64,000 nucleotides of DNA, taken from NCBI RefSeq assembly GCF_010131535.1, contig NZ_WUBS01000010.1, positions 163,982-227,981 on the forward strand. The letters are read 5' to 3'. Both the position numbers and the translations under genes were made by a program. Under the pieces are notes generated by a model that ran no database searches, was not told where the DNA came from, and saw nothing but the letters and a program-made list of their open reading frames with translations. Within the stretch, counting starts at the first letter, position 1. Each line of letters starts with the position of its first letter. This stretch comes from Acerihabitans arboris. GTDB taxonomy: Bacteria > Pseudomonadota > Gammaproteobacteria > Enterobacterales > Enterobacteriaceae. Shown here in pieces: positions 7,827-17,144 of the stretch.

Positions 7827-8902
7827 AAGGTCTCCTGTGAAGAAAGCGTGTCGGGGCGGTGGGACGGCGCGTCCCCATCGCCGCGCGCCGGGGGCGTCCA
7901 TCCCAGCGCGGGCGCCACGTCGCCGGCAATCAGTTCCAGCGAGCGCAGGATATAAGGGTGGGGCGGATCGATGGAATGCACCTGAAAAGCCAAATCGGTG
8001 ACCCGCGCTAACGCGGAGTCGCGGCGCAGCGATGCCAGCACGTCTTCAGGCGTGCCGAGGTGGACATCAAAGGCGGCGATAAAATCATCCAGCCGGTCGC
8101 CGTTAAGCCGTTGGCCGGTGGCGCGGAAGTTTTCCGCCTGGCGGCGCAGCCCCTTTTCCGCCCACTGGCGCGCCCGATCGCCGTCGTCGGCGGCAAACGC
8201 GGTGCGGGAGCCGAGGATGCGCGGTTCAACGCCATCGGGCAACGCGTCCAGATAGGCGTCGATAATGGGATTTTGCATAGCATCCAGGGGCAGGTCCGGC
8301 GCCGCTTCGGGCCGGGGCTGGGTGCGGGACAGCATCAGGCCGTCGCCGGCGGCGCCGGCGCGGGCGCCGCCGTCAACCGAGAATGTCGCCTGCCATACCC
8401 GTCCGGCCAGCGCCTTGGCCGCCGGATACAGCCGATTGTCGCCGGCGCCGAGGGTATCCCCGCGCCAGGCCGCCAACAGGATGGCCAGGTTGGCGCCGAA
8501 CACGGCGCCGCGCTCGTCGCTTTGCAGGCCGAACGGCGGAAACGAGGACGGGGTGCCGCCGGATCCCAGGCCGATTTCCAGGCGGCCGTCGGACAGCAGA
8601 TCCAGCACCGCCGTATCTTCCGCCACCCGCAGCGCCAGCTCCATCGGCAGGGTGATAACGCCGGTGCCCAGGCGGATACGGCGGGTCAACGCCGCGATAT
8701 GCGCCAGGAAAACCAGCGGCGCCGGCAGTCCCCCCTCGGCCTCATGAAAGTGGTGCTGGGCCACCCAGGCCGAGTCGAAACCCAGCGATTCGGCATGGAG
8801 GATCTGCTCGGTTGCCAGACGATACCGCTGCCGCGGATTAACCTCGTCCAGCAGCCGGGTAAAAAAACCTAATCGTTTAGTGCCGATAACCTGACTTGTC
8901 AT
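7823..8902 (-). CDS. putative FMN-dependent luciferase-like monooxygenase
   Basis: A 359-residue LLM-class flavin monooxygenase (bacterial luciferase TIM-barrel fold). Recognisable stretches are RLGFFTRLLD at the start, SAWVAQHHFHEAEGG with the conserved histidines, RLGTGVITLPMELALRVAED, and the flavin-phosphate region DGRLEIGLGSGG. The family uses FMNH2 from a partner reductase to oxygenate small carbon-sulfur, amine or aldehyde substrates. It overlaps the ATPase gene upstream and the alkylhydroperoxidase gene downstream by four bases each, so the three are translationally coupled. The imported compound is probably its substrate or a precursor; that link is inferred from gene order. Confidence 0.85.
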   Translation of the reverse strand: MTSQVIGTKRLGFFTRLLDEVNPRQRYRLATEQILHAESLGFDSAWVAQHHFHEAEGGLPAPLVFLAHIAALTRRIRLGTGVITLPMELALRVAEDTAVLDLLSDGRLEIGLGSGGTPSSFPPFGLQSDERGAVFGANLAILLAAWRGDTLGAGDNRLYPAAKALAGRVWQATFSVDGGARAGAAGDGLMLSRTQPRPEAAPDLPLDAMQNPIIDAYLDALPDGVEPRILGSRTAFAADDGDRARQWAEKGLRRQAENFRATGQRLNGDRLDDFIAAFDVHLGTPEDVLASLRRDSALARVTDLAFQVHSIDPPHPYILRSLELIAGDVAPALGWTPPARGDGDAPSHRPDTLSSQETL

Positions 8903-10659
8903 ACAGTGTTCCTTGGTGGCTGCCGTACGGTGTCCGGCGCCTGCCGGCGACCCGGGATGGCATTGATCAGCTCGCGGGTGTAGTCATCGCCCGGCCGGCT
9001 GAAAATTCGCTCAACGGCGCCGAAATCCACCTGCCGGCCCTTAAACAACACGGAAACGCTATGGGAAATCCGGCGCACGGTGGCGAGATCGTGGGAAATA
9101 AAGATATAGGTCAGTCCCAACTGGTCCTGCAATTCTTGCAGCAGCGCCAGGATTTGCGCCTGTACCGTTACATCCAGCGCCGAGGTGGCCTCGTCAAGTA
9201 TCAGGATGCGCGGCCGCAGCACCAGCGCGCGGGCAATGGCCACCCGCTGTCGCTGGCCGCCGGACAGCTCGCGCGGTTTACGGTCGAGCAGCGCCAGGGG
9301 CAGGGCGACGCGGTCGGCCATCTCCTCCACGCGGCGGCGACGTTCAATTTTATCCAGGGGCGCAAAATTGCGCAGCGGTTCTTCAATAATAGTAAACAGG
9401 CGTTGCGACGGGTCCAGGGAGCCAAACGGGTTTTGGTAGACCAGCTGGATTTTCTGGCGGAACCGGCGCAGCGCTTCCCCGGTTAACCGGGTGATATCGG
9501 CGCCGTCGATGAGAACCTTGCCCGCGCCGGGGGCCTGGAAACCCAGCAGGATGCGCGCCAGCGTGGTTTTACCCGAGCCGGATTCCCCGACCAGGGAGTG
9601 AGTGGTGCCCTGTTCCACCGTAAAGGATACCTGGTCCACCGCCCGCAAGGGCGCCGCGTTTTTGCCCCCCAGGCTGAATGTTTTACTGACATTATCGACC
9701 ACGATCGCCAGCGGGGCCGGCGCCTGCCGGCGCGGCGCGGGGCCATGCCGGGCGGGGCCATGCGATACAGGACCAGGCGGTACTGGGCTAGGCGGTAAGG
9801 GACTATGGCGCGCGGACAGCGCCGGCGCATCGTTGAACAGCTGCCGGGTATACTCGTTTTTGGGCGCGCGCAGTACCTCGGCGGTGGGCCCCTGCTCCTG
9901 TACCCGGCCATGGCGAAATACCAGCAGGCGGTCGGCGCGTTCCGCCGCCACCGCCAGATCGTGGGTAACAAACAGCACCGCGGTGCCGAATTCGCGCCGC
10001 AGCTCGTCGATCAGGTCAAGGATGCGTTTTTGTACCGTCACATCCAGGGCGCTGGTGGGCTCATCGGCAACGATCAGCGCCGGTCGCAGCGCAACGGCGA
10101 TGGCAATCAGCACCCGCTGTTTCATGCCGCCGGACAGTTCATGGGGATATTGATGCACGCGCTGTTCAGGATGCGACAGGCCGACGCGGGTTAACAGCGC
10201 TATCACCCGGGCGTTGCGCTCCCGGCGCGGCAGGCGGCCATGGATCGAGAGGATCTCGGCCACCTGGCTGCCGATGGTCTTGACCGGATTAAGGGAACTG
10301 GTCGGGTCTTGGGGGATAAGGCTGATCCGCGCCCCGCGCAGGGCGTCGAGGCGACGCTGCGGCCAGCGGCCGATCTCGACGCCGTTCAGGCGGATATCGC
10401 CCTGCTCGAGCCGGCCGTTTTCCGCCAGCAGGCCGATAATCGCCTGGGCGGTGGTGGTTTTCCCCGAGCCGGATTCGCCCACCAGGGCCACTACCTCGCC
10501 GGGATGGATGGCAAAAGAGACGTTATGCACCACCCGCCGGCGCTGCCCCGCGCTGTCATAGGCGATGCAGACGTCATCCAGCTCCAGCACCGGCGCGGCG
10601 TTATCCTGCGCGGCCGCAGGCCCGCCGCCCAATCCTAATAGCGAGTGCAGCAGGCTCAT
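8899..10659 (-). CDS. fused dual ATPase of a Dpp/Opp-type ABC transporter
   Basis: One 586-residue chain holds both ATPase domains that are separate DppD and DppF in most peptide transporters. Domain 1 has Walker A GESGSGKTT, signature LSGGMKQRV and Walker B ADEPTSALDVT; domain 2 has GESGSGKTT, LSGGQRQRV and LDEATSALDVT. A proline-rich linker of about 35-40 residues (about 276-313, rich in PP, GP and HGP) joins them and is encoded by short imperfect repeats around 9735-9800. The start at 10659 overlaps the permease stop by four bases (ATGA); a longer frame would enter the permease. It energises the two permeases upstream. Confidence 0.9.
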   Translation of the reverse strand: MSLLHSLLGLGGGPAAAQDNAAPVLELDDVCIAYDSAGQRRRVVHNVSFAIHPGEVVALVGESGSGKTTTAQAIIGLLAENGRLEQGDIRLNGVEIGRWPQRRLDALRGARISLIPQDPTSSLNPVKTIGSQVAEILSIHGRLPRRERNARVIALLTRVGLSHPEQRVHQYPHELSGGMKQRVLIAIAVALRPALIVADEPTSALDVTVQKRILDLIDELRREFGTAVLFVTHDLAVAAERADRLLVFRHGRVQEQGPTAEVLRAPKNEYTRQLFNDAPALSARHSPLPPSPVPPGPVSHGPARHGPAPRRQAPAPLAIVVDNVSKTFSLGGKNAAPLRAVDQVSFTVEQGTTHSLVGESGSGKTTLARILLGFQAPGAGKVLIDGADITRLTGEALRRFRQKIQLVYQNPFGSLDPSQRLFTIIEEPLRNFAPLDKIERRRRVEEMADRVALPLALLDRKPRELSGGQRQRVAIARALVLRPRILILDEATSALDVTVQAQILALLQELQDQLGLTYIFISHDLATVRRISHSVSVLFKGRQVDFGAVERIFSRPGDDYTRELINAIPGRRQAPDTVRQPPRNTV

Positions 10660-11552
10660 CGGCGGCTCCCGGCGAAAGAGTGGCTGATACGGTTGGCCGC
10701 CAGCACCACCAGCACCACCACGATGCCCGGAAATGTCGTCAGCCACCAGGCGGTGGAAATATAATTACGGCCTTCGGCAATCAACAGGCCCCATTCCGGC
10801 GTCGGCGGCGGCGTCCCGTAGCCCAGGAAGCTCAGGGTGGAAATCGCCAGGATGGCGCTGCCGAACTGCAGGGCGGAAAACGCGATCGCCGAGGTCAGGG
10901 AATTGGGCAGGATATGCCGCCACAATACCGCGGCAAAGGTGCCGCCGCTGCCATAGGCCGCCTCGACGTAGTCGCTGTGGCGCACCCGCACTACCTCGGC
11001 GCGGGCGAGACGGGCAAAATTGGCCACCGAGGTAATCCCCACGGCAATGGCGGCATGCACGGTGCCGAACCCCAGCAGGATGATGATGCTCAGCGATAGC
11101 AGCAGGCCGGGTATCGACAGCAGGACGTCGATAAAACGCATGATCAGGCTGTCGGCCCAGCCGCCGGCGGCGCCGGCCACCACCCCCAGCGCGGTGCCCA
11201 ATATCAATCCCAGCGCCACCGCCACCAGCGCGCCGGACAAAGAATAGGCCGCGCCATAGACGATGCGCGCGTAGAGATCGCGCCCCAGTTGATCGGTGCC
11301 GAGCCAGTGGCCGGCGCCCGGCGCCAGCCGCTGCGCGCCGGTTATGCCTTCCGTGCCGCTATAGGGCGTAAACAGCCCCGGCGCCACCGCCCAGCAAATC
11401 ACCACGGCAAGCACCAGCCAGGCCAGCAGCAGGCTTGGCCGCGGCAAGGGCGGCCGCGGCCGGGAACGACGGCCCTCGGTGAAGCCGGACGGCCGCGGCG
11501 GCGTGGGGGCGGACTGTGGCGACGGCGGGGTGGCCAGCGGCAGGCTGCTCAT
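10656..11552 (-). CDS. DppC/OppC-like ABC permease
   Basis: Inner-membrane permease of 298 residues with a proline- and arginine-rich cytoplasmic N-terminus (about 40 residues) followed by roughly six transmembrane helices. The region GTDQLGRDLYARIVYGA is the hallmark of DppC-type subunits, and the cytoplasmic loop EAAYGSGGTFAAVLWRHILPN is the ATPase contact motif. It overlaps its partner permease at 11549-11552 and the fused ATPase at 10656-10659, both by ATGA. The substrate is likely a small organic compound passed to the monooxygenase rather than a peptide, as inferred from the operon. Confidence 0.9.
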   Translation of the reverse strand: MSSLPLATPPSPQSAPTPPRPSGFTEGRRSRPRPPLPRPSLLLAWLVLAVVICWAVAPGLFTPYSGTEGITGAQRLAPGAGHWLGTDQLGRDLYARIVYGAAYSLSGALVAVALGLILGTALGVVAGAAGGWADSLIMRFIDVLLSIPGLLLSLSIIILLGFGTVHAAIAVGITSVANFARLARAEVVRVRHSDYVEAAYGSGGTFAAVLWRHILPNSLTSAIAFSALQFGSAILAISTLSFLGYGTPPPTPEWGLLIAEGRNYISTAWWLTTFPGIVVVLVVLAANRISHSFAGSRR

Positions 11553-12493
11553 ATCATGGCTCCTGGGGTGATTTTCAGACGGGGATCGAGCAGCGGATAG
11601 ATCATATCCACCGCCAGGTTAATGGCGACAAACGCCGCGCTTGATATCAGCACAATGGCCTGCAGCACCGCCACATCCTGGTTATTGACCGCCTGCTGGG
11701 TCAGTTGGCCCAGTCCGCTGAGGCCGAACACCGTTTCGGTGATCAGGGCGCCGGCGATCAGTTCCCCCAGCAGCAGCCCGGCAATGGTCAGCGCCGGCAG
11801 GACGGCGTTGCGCGCCACATGCCGCCACAGCACGCCGCCACGGCTCCCGCCCTTGGCCCGCGCCACCGCCACGAAGGGCAGGGTCAACACGTCATCGATG
11901 CTGCGGATCAGGATCTGCGCCAGCGGGGCGGAAACCGGCACCGCCAGGGTAATGATTGGCAGGATAAGCCCCTGCCACTCGCCGGGATTGATCACCGGGA
12001 TCAGCTTGAGCCGGAAGGAGAACAGCTGGATCAGGGCAATGCCCAGCCAGAAGGTGGGAACGGAGATAAACAGCGAGGGCAGGGTGTGCAGCAGCGATCG
12101 CAGCCAACGGAACCTGGTCAGGGTCGCGATAAACGCGGTACTGACCGCCAGCGCCAGGGCCAGCAGGAAACCCGCCGCCGCCAGGCGCAGCGTGGACGGG
12201 AAATTATCGGCCAGCAGTTGGGTCACCGGCACCCCCGCCTGCAGCGAATAACCCAGGTTGCCATGCAGCACATTGCCCGCGGTATGCAGATACTGCCGCC
12301 ATAAAGACTGGTCGGCGCCGTACGCCGCGCGCATATCGGTGATTTGCGCCGGGCTCAGCCCCATATCCGGATTTTGGAATTTAATCAGCACGGCATCGCC
12401 CGGCAGTACCTGCAATAAGATAAAGGAGACGGTGAACGCCGCCCAGAGCACCAACAATGCCTGCCCGATACGTGCGTAAAAATAACGATTCAT
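11549..12493 (-). CDS. DppB/OppB-like ABC permease
   Basis: Inner-membrane permease of 314 residues. It starts with the short cytoplasmic segment and first helix typical of DppB (RIGQALLVLWAAFTVSFILL), then the periplasmic segment with LPGDAV. The permease motif FVAVARAKGGSRGGVLWRHVARN, which docks to the ATPase, is present. It follows the binding-protein gene by 35 bases and is coupled to the second permease by a four-base overlap. Together with the neighbouring permease it should form the heterodimeric pore. Confidence 0.9.
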   Translation of the reverse strand: MNRYFYARIGQALLVLWAAFTVSFILLQVLPGDAVLIKFQNPDMGLSPAQITDMRAAYGADQSLWRQYLHTAGNVLHGNLGYSLQAGVPVTQLLADNFPSTLRLAAAGFLLALALAVSTAFIATLTRFRWLRSLLHTLPSLFISVPTFWLGIALIQLFSFRLKLIPVINPGEWQGLILPIITLAVPVSAPLAQILIRSIDDVLTLPFVAVARAKGGSRGGVLWRHVARNAVLPALTIAGLLLGELIAGALITETVFGLSGLGQLTQQAVNNQDVAVLQAIVLISSAAFVAINLAVDMIYPLLDPRLKITPGAMI

Positions 12494-12528
12494 GCTGGTC
12501 TCCCGTTGCTTGGCCCCGCCGGCGCGGC

Positions 12529-14199
12529 CTAATGTTTTTCCAGCCAGGCGCCGTAGAACGAGGGTCGTCCCACCGCCTCGAAGCTGACGCCCTTCAGGTA
12601 AGGCGCGCCGGCAAACACCTGCGGCTCCTCGAAAATCGGAATCACATAGGCCTGATCGAGAAGATAGCGCTGGGCGTCTCCCGCCAGCTCGAGACGCTTT
12701 TGCGCATCCACTTCCGCCGAGATGGCCACCAGCAGCGCGTTAAGCTTGTCGTCGCTGAAACTTTTCACCTTATTGCTCAGGCCGCCTTTTTGCAGCAGGG
12801 CGTCGCGGTTGGCGGGGTAAAACTGGCTTTTGATCACATCCGGATCGGCGCGGCCGACTTCCACCACGTTGGCCGGGGTTTTTAACGGGTCCAGGCTATC
12901 GGCCGTCTTGCTGCCGGCGTCGCCGGCCAGGATGGTCAGCCGCGCGCCCACCTGGTTCCACTGTTGTGACACCAGTTGCAATACCTCCTTGTTTTGCGGC
13001 TGCGGCGGCGATTCATAAATCGTCAGGGACAGCGATTGCCCGTCTTTTTGCCGCAGCCCGTCCGGTCCCGGCGTCCAGCCGGCCTCGTCGAGCAGCTTTT
13101 TTGCCTGCGCGGGGTCGAAGGCCAGTTTGTCCGCCAGGTTGACGTAACCGGCCGCCGGGGCGGCAATCACCGAGGTCGCCTGCGGATAGTTGGGCGAGAA
13201 CAGGGTATCGACGATTTGTTTGCTATTGGTGGCGTGCAGCAGCGCCCGGCGTACCCGGCTATCGGCCACCAGCGGGTTATCCGGCCGGAAAGAGATGCCG
13301 TCGTTGACGCCCCGCGTCGGCGCCGCGTAAAGGGTGAAGTGCTGTTCTGCCGCCTGCTTCTCGTCATAGGCCTGGACCTGGCGTATAAAGTCGGCCTGTC
13401 CGGCCAGCAGCGCGCCGATACGCACGCTGTCTTCCGGCGTGACGATATATTTAATGGCGTCAAGGTTGGCCCGCCCCTGCTGCGGCAGGTTTTTCGGGCC
13501 CCAGTTGTAATCCGGCCGCGCCTTCAGGTCCACCTCGCGGCCCAGCGTTTCCGCGCTAACCACGAAGGGACCGGAGCCGATAATATGGCGGGCGTCGCCC
13601 AGGGCGTCGAAGTTTTGCGCCAGCGTGCCGAGTGAAACCAGTCCGGAGCCGATGGTGGCGGTGCCCTGCAGGAAACCGGGCGACGATTTTTTAAAGAAAA
13701 AGGTCACCGTCAGCGGATCGAGAACCTCGCTGCGATCGTAGTTATTAATCACTTCCGATACCGGCAGGCGGCGTTCCTTGTTTCCCAGGCCGAAGGTATC
13801 GAAGTTTTTCGCCACCGCGTTGGCGTCAAGCGGCGTGCCGTCCGAAAACGTTACGCCGGGACGGATTTTAAAGGTGTACTGCGTTTTATCGCCGTTGCTG
13901 GTCCAGGATTCGGCGATCCAGGGTTCAATGGCGAGCGTGGCGGGATTTTGGTAAGTCAGCTTATCGGTAATTTGATTAAGGATGCCGCCGTTGGGGTAAA
14001 AACCGCCGGCCGGCGGGTAAAGATTGGTATGCGCCTGTTGTTCCAGATAAATCAGCGTGCCGCCTGTTACCGGCGCGCCGTTGGCGGCCAATGTGCCGGA
14101 GGCTACGCTCAGCAGCGCCAACGCCAGCGCCAGGCCGCGGACCGGGCTTCCTCCGGTGGCATGACGGCCGGCGGTGTGAAGACGATATATTTTCTGCAT
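12529..14199 (-). CDS. Dpp/Opp-type periplasmic binding protein
   Basis: Large SBP_bac_5-family receptor (556 residues), first gene of the operon. A long signal peptide is visible (about 38 residues, hydrophobic core LALALALLSVA, then ASGTLAA), followed by GGTLIYLEQQAHTNLYPP. Family landmarks include IAESWTSNGDKTQYTFKIRPGVTFSDGTPL and ATNSKQIVDTLF. The ATG at 14199 has GAGGT upstream and gives a sensible signal peptide; an upstream frame to 14307 lacks a ribosome site. The set binding protein, two permeases, fused ATPase, LLM monooxygenase and AhpD-like protein corresponds to a conserved cluster known from Klebsiella and others whose substrate I do not know. Confidence 0.88.
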   Translation of the reverse strand: MQKIYRLHTAGRHATGGSPVRGLALALALLSVASGTLAANGAPVTGGTLIYLEQQAHTNLYPPAGGFYPNGGILNQITDKLTYQNPATLAIEPWIAESWTSNGDKTQYTFKIRPGVTFSDGTPLDANAVAKNFDTFGLGNKERRLPVSEVINNYDRSEVLDPLTVTFFFKKSSPGFLQGTATIGSGLVSLGTLAQNFDALGDARHIIGSGPFVVSAETLGREVDLKARPDYNWGPKNLPQQGRANLDAIKYIVTPEDSVRIGALLAGQADFIRQVQAYDEKQAAEQHFTLYAAPTRGVNDGISFRPDNPLVADSRVRRALLHATNSKQIVDTLFSPNYPQATSVIAAPAAGYVNLADKLAFDPAQAKKLLDEAGWTPGPDGLRQKDGQSLSLTIYESPPQPQNKEVLQLVSQQWNQVGARLTILAGDAGSKTADSLDPLKTPANVVEVGRADPDVIKSQFYPANRDALLQKGGLSNKVKSFSDDKLNALLVAISAEVDAQKRLELAGDAQRYLLDQAYVIPIFEEPQVFAGAPYLKGVSFEAVGRPSFYGAWLEKH

Positions 14200-14554
14200 G
14201 GTGTTGACCTCGGGAACAATATAACAGCCAATATCAGGCAAATATCCAGGAAGCCGAAATAATATATTCAAATATCCATTGCCGGAATGCGCATATACAA
14301 ATAACAATAGTGGCTAAGTTTATAAGGAATACGGCTAAGAGAAACGTTCCTGCGATAATTACGTTATAAACCAGCAGCGAATTTATATAGAAGAATTAAA
14401 TATATCTCATATTTTATTGTTTCTTCTTTCGGGCAGAAGCTTCACCTACTATGCCGATCATTATTAGCCCGGCAAATAAAGCATAAAAAATAATCAGTGG
14501 AATTAATCTTCACATTGGCGTAGCCCCAGCGGCGGTAAAAAGGATCGACGGGTT
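14200..14554. promoter_or_regulatory. divergent AT-rich promoter region
   Basis: These 355 AT-rich bases separate the leftward Dpp-type operon from the rightward MetN-type operon. Promoters for both are expected here. I see no clear MetJ boxes (repeats like AGACGTCT) and no SAM riboswitch. Confidence 0.4.
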
Positions 14555-15580
14555 ATGATCGTTCTGACGAACGTGTGCAAAATATTCGACGGCGATAAAA
14601 CGCCGATCGTGGCGGTGGATAATGTCAGCCTGCGCGTCGAGCGCGGCCAGATTTACGGCATTGTCGGCTACAGCGGGGCGGGCAAAAGCACGCTGGTACG
14701 TCTGCTGAACGGCCTGGAAAAACCCAGTTCCGGCGAGGTGCGGGTGGCCGGCCAGGATATCGCCCGCGCCGGCGGTGAACAGCTGCGCCGGGCCCGGCTG
14801 AAAATCAGCATGATCTTCCAGCACTTTAACCTGCTGTGGTCGCGCACGGTCAGTCAAAATATCGCCTTTTCCATGCAGATTGCCGGCGCGTCGAAAGCCG
14901 CCATCAGCCAGCGGGTGGCGGAACTGGTGGCGCTGGTGGGCTTGCAGGGTCGGGAAAACGCCTATCCCGCGCAGCTCAGCGGCGGGCAAAAGCAGCGGGT
15001 GGGCATCGCCCGGGCGCTGGCCAACAACCCCGACGTGCTGCTGTGCGACGAGGCCACCTCGGCGCTGGACCCGCAGACTACCGACGCCATCCTTGATTTG
15101 CTGCTCGATATTAACCGCCGGCTGAACCTCACCATTGTGTTGATTACCCATGAAATGCATGTGGTGCGCAAAATCTGTCGACGGGTCGCGGTGATGGAAG
15201 CGGGGCGCGTGGTGGAGGAGGGCGAGGTGCTGGAGGTGTTTACCCACCCCCGTCAGGAGATAACCCGGCAGTTCGTCAGGCAGGTCAGCCAGTACCAGGA
15301 GATTGAGCAGGGTTTTAATCCGCTGCTGGTGCGGCACCTGCCCGGCGCCATCCTCAAGCTGACCTTTCTCGGCCAGAGCACGCATCAGCCGGTGGTGGCG
15401 GAGCTGACGCTGCGCTATGGCCTGCCGTTCAATATCCTGCACGGCAAGATGACGCATACCGCCAACGGCGTGTTCGGCGAACTGTGGCTGCATGTGCCGG
15501 CCGGCGAAGCGCAGTTGGCCGAAATTTTGGCCGACCTGGCGCATCAGGGCGTCGCCACCGAGGTGGTGCAACATGCTTGA
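14555..15580 (+). CDS. metN: methionine-type ABC transporter ATPase
   Basis: MetN-family ATPase of 341 residues. Walker A GYSGAGKST, Q-loop FQHFNLLWSRTV, signature LSGGQKQRVGIARAL, Walker B LLCDEATSALDP and switch THEMHVV are all intact. The last 80-90 residues form a NIL domain, which in MetN binds methionine and inhibits transport (trans-inhibition). It is the first gene of a MetNIQ-type operon, and its stop overlaps the start of the permease by eight bases. Substrate could be methionine, methionine sulfoxide or a related sulfur compound; the second MetQ-like gene nearby suggests more than one ligand. Confidence 0.92.
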   Translation: MIVLTNVCKIFDGDKTPIVAVDNVSLRVERGQIYGIVGYSGAGKSTLVRLLNGLEKPSSGEVRVAGQDIARAGGEQLRRARLKISMIFQHFNLLWSRTVSQNIAFSMQIAGASKAAISQRVAELVALVGLQGRENAYPAQLSGGQKQRVGIARALANNPDVLLCDEATSALDPQTTDAILDLLLDINRRLNLTIVLITHEMHVVRKICRRVAVMEAGRVVEEGEVLEVFTHPRQEITRQFVRQVSQYQEIEQGFNPLLVRHLPGAILKLTFLGQSTHQPVVAELTLRYGLPFNILHGKMTHTANGVFGELWLHVPAGEAQLAEILADLAHQGVATEVVQHA

Positions 15581-16241
15581 ATCCCTGTTTCCCCACCTGC
15601 GCCTCGACCAACTGTGGGCGGCCACCGGTGAAACGCTTTATATGACCGCGCTCTCCGGCCTGGCGACCCTGGCGTTGGGCATTGCCCTGGGGCTGGCGCT
15701 GTTCCTGACCGCCCGCGGCGGTCTATTTGCCCATCGCTTTATCTATGGCGCGATCTCGGTGCTGGTGAATGTGTTCCGTTCCATTCCCTTCATTATCCTG
15801 ATTGTGCTGTTGATCCCGTTTACCAAAATTCTGATCGGCACCATCCTGGGCGCCAACGCGGCGCTGCCGGCCCTGATCGTCGGCGCCGCGCCGTTTTACG
15901 CCCGGCTGGTGGAGATTGGTCTGCGCGAAGTGGATAAAGGCGTGATCGAGGCGTCCCGCGCCATGGGCGCGCGCGTCGGCACGCTGATTTTTCGCGTACT
16001 GCTGCCGGAGTCCTCTCCCGCCCTGGTGTCGGGCATCACCGTCACCCTGATTGCGCTGGTCAGCTACAGCGCCATGGCCGGGGTGATCGGTGCCGGCGGG
16101 TTGGGCAACCTGGCCTATCTGGAAGGATTCCAGCGTAACCACAACGATGTCACGCTGGTGGCGACCGTGATGATTCTTGTCATCGTGTTCGTTATCCAGC
16201 TATTGGGCGACGTCATTACCTCACTGCTTGATAAACGTTAA
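15573..16241 (+). CDS. metI: methionine-type ABC transporter permease
   Basis: MetI-family permease of 222 residues with about five transmembrane helices. The motifs ETLYMTALSGLATLALG at the N-terminus, NVFRSIPFIILIVLLIPFT in the middle and the ATPase-contact loop EASRAMGARVGTLIFRVLLPES are characteristic. The start at 15573 lies inside the end of metN (eight-base overlap), indicating coupling. The gene is followed after 18 bases by the binding protein. Confidence 0.92.
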   Translation: MLESLFPHLRLDQLWAATGETLYMTALSGLATLALGIALGLALFLTARGGLFAHRFIYGAISVLVNVFRSIPFIILIVLLIPFTKILIGTILGANAALPALIVGAAPFYARLVEIGLREVDKGVIEASRAMGARVGTLIFRVLLPESSPALVSGITVTLIALVSYSAMAGVIGAGGLGNLAYLEGFQRNHNDVTLVATVMILVIVFVIQLLGDVITSLLDKR

Positions 16242-16259
16242 ACAGACCGGGATAACACC

Positions 16260-17078
16260 ATGAAAAAAACCGTAACACTGCTGGCCGCCGCTACCATGAC
16301 TTTACTTAGCCTGTCGGCCCAGGCCTGGGCCGATACCCTGACCGTCGGCGCCTCCAACGTGCCCCACGCCGAAATCCTTGAACAGGCCAAGCCGATCCTG
16401 GCCAAACAGGGCATTGACCTGGAAATCAAGCCGTTCCAGGACTATATCCTGCCCAATACCGCCCTGGCGAGCGGCGATATCGACGCCAACTATTTCCAGC
16501 ACGTGCCGTACCTGAACAGCGTGCTCAAGGATCACGCCGGCGACAAGACCTATGATTTCGTCAGCGCGGGGGCCATCCATATCGAGCCCATCGGCATCTA
16601 CTCGAAACGGTTCAAAAGCCTGAAGGATCTGCCGCAGAACGGCAAGATAATCATGCGCGACTCGGTGGCGGAAGAGGGTCGCATCCTGTCGATTTTTGAA
16701 CGCGAGGGGGTGGTTAAACTTAAGCCGGGCGTCAGCAAGGTGGACGCGCGCATTACCGATATCATCTCTAACCCGAAGCATCTGCAGTTCCTGCCGAATA
16801 TCGAAGGCTCCCTGCTGCCGCAGATGTATAATAACGATGAAGGCGACGCGGTGGTGATAAACGCCAACTATGCCATCGACGCCGGCCTTAATCCGGTTAA
16901 AGACCCCATTGCGGTGGAAAGCGGCGAGAACAACCCTTATGCCAATATTATTACCGTACACCGCGGCGATGAAAACAAGCCGGATATAAAAGCGCTGGTA
17001 ACGGTGCTGCATTCCAAAGCCATCCAGGATTGGATCCGCGAAAAATATAAAGGCGCGGTTATCCCGGTTAATCATTAA
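16260..17078 (+). CDS. MetQ/NlpA-family binding protein, not lipidated
   Basis: Substrate-binding protein of 272 residues (NlpA family). The signal peptide (MKKTVTLLAAATMTLLSLSAQAWA) ends at a signal peptidase I site and has no lipobox cysteine, unlike E. coli MetQ, so the protein should be free in the periplasm. Family patterns include GASNVPHAEILEQAKP, IDANYFQHVPYL, EPIGIYSKRFKSL and VINANYAIDAGL. It closes the MetNI operon. A hairpin follows at 17091-17110. Ligand is probably methionine or a close analogue; the sequence alone cannot separate D-, L- or oxidised forms. Confidence 0.88.
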   Translation: MKKTVTLLAAATMTLLSLSAQAWADTLTVGASNVPHAEILEQAKPILAKQGIDLEIKPFQDYILPNTALASGDIDANYFQHVPYLNSVLKDHAGDKTYDFVSAGAIHIEPIGIYSKRFKSLKDLPQNGKIIMRDSVAEEGRILSIFEREGVVKLKPGVSKVDARITDIISNPKHLQFLPNIEGSLLPQMYNNDEGDAVVINANYAIDAGLNPVKDPIAVESGENNPYANIITVHRGDENKPDIKALVTVLHSKAIQDWIREKYKGAVIPVNH

Positions 17079-17090
17079 TGATGAGAAAAC

Positions 17091-17110
17091 AGGGCCGGAA
17101 TATCGGCCCT
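17091..17110. terminator. hairpin between convergent metQ-like genes
   Basis: AGGGCCG (17091-17097) and CGGCCCT (17104-17110) form a 7-bp stem with a six-base loop between the two convergent binding-protein genes. A clear T run is missing on the plus side; the preceding GAAAACA gives a poor T tract on the minus side. Confidence 0.55.
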
Positions 17111-17144
17111 CAGGCTATTAACAAGCCGGCACATAAGCACCGTT

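Noticed and set aside
14200..14554. MetJ boxes or a SAM riboswitch before the metN-like gene
   Set aside because: No tandem AGACGTCT-like repeats and no riboswitch pairing pattern could be found by eye.
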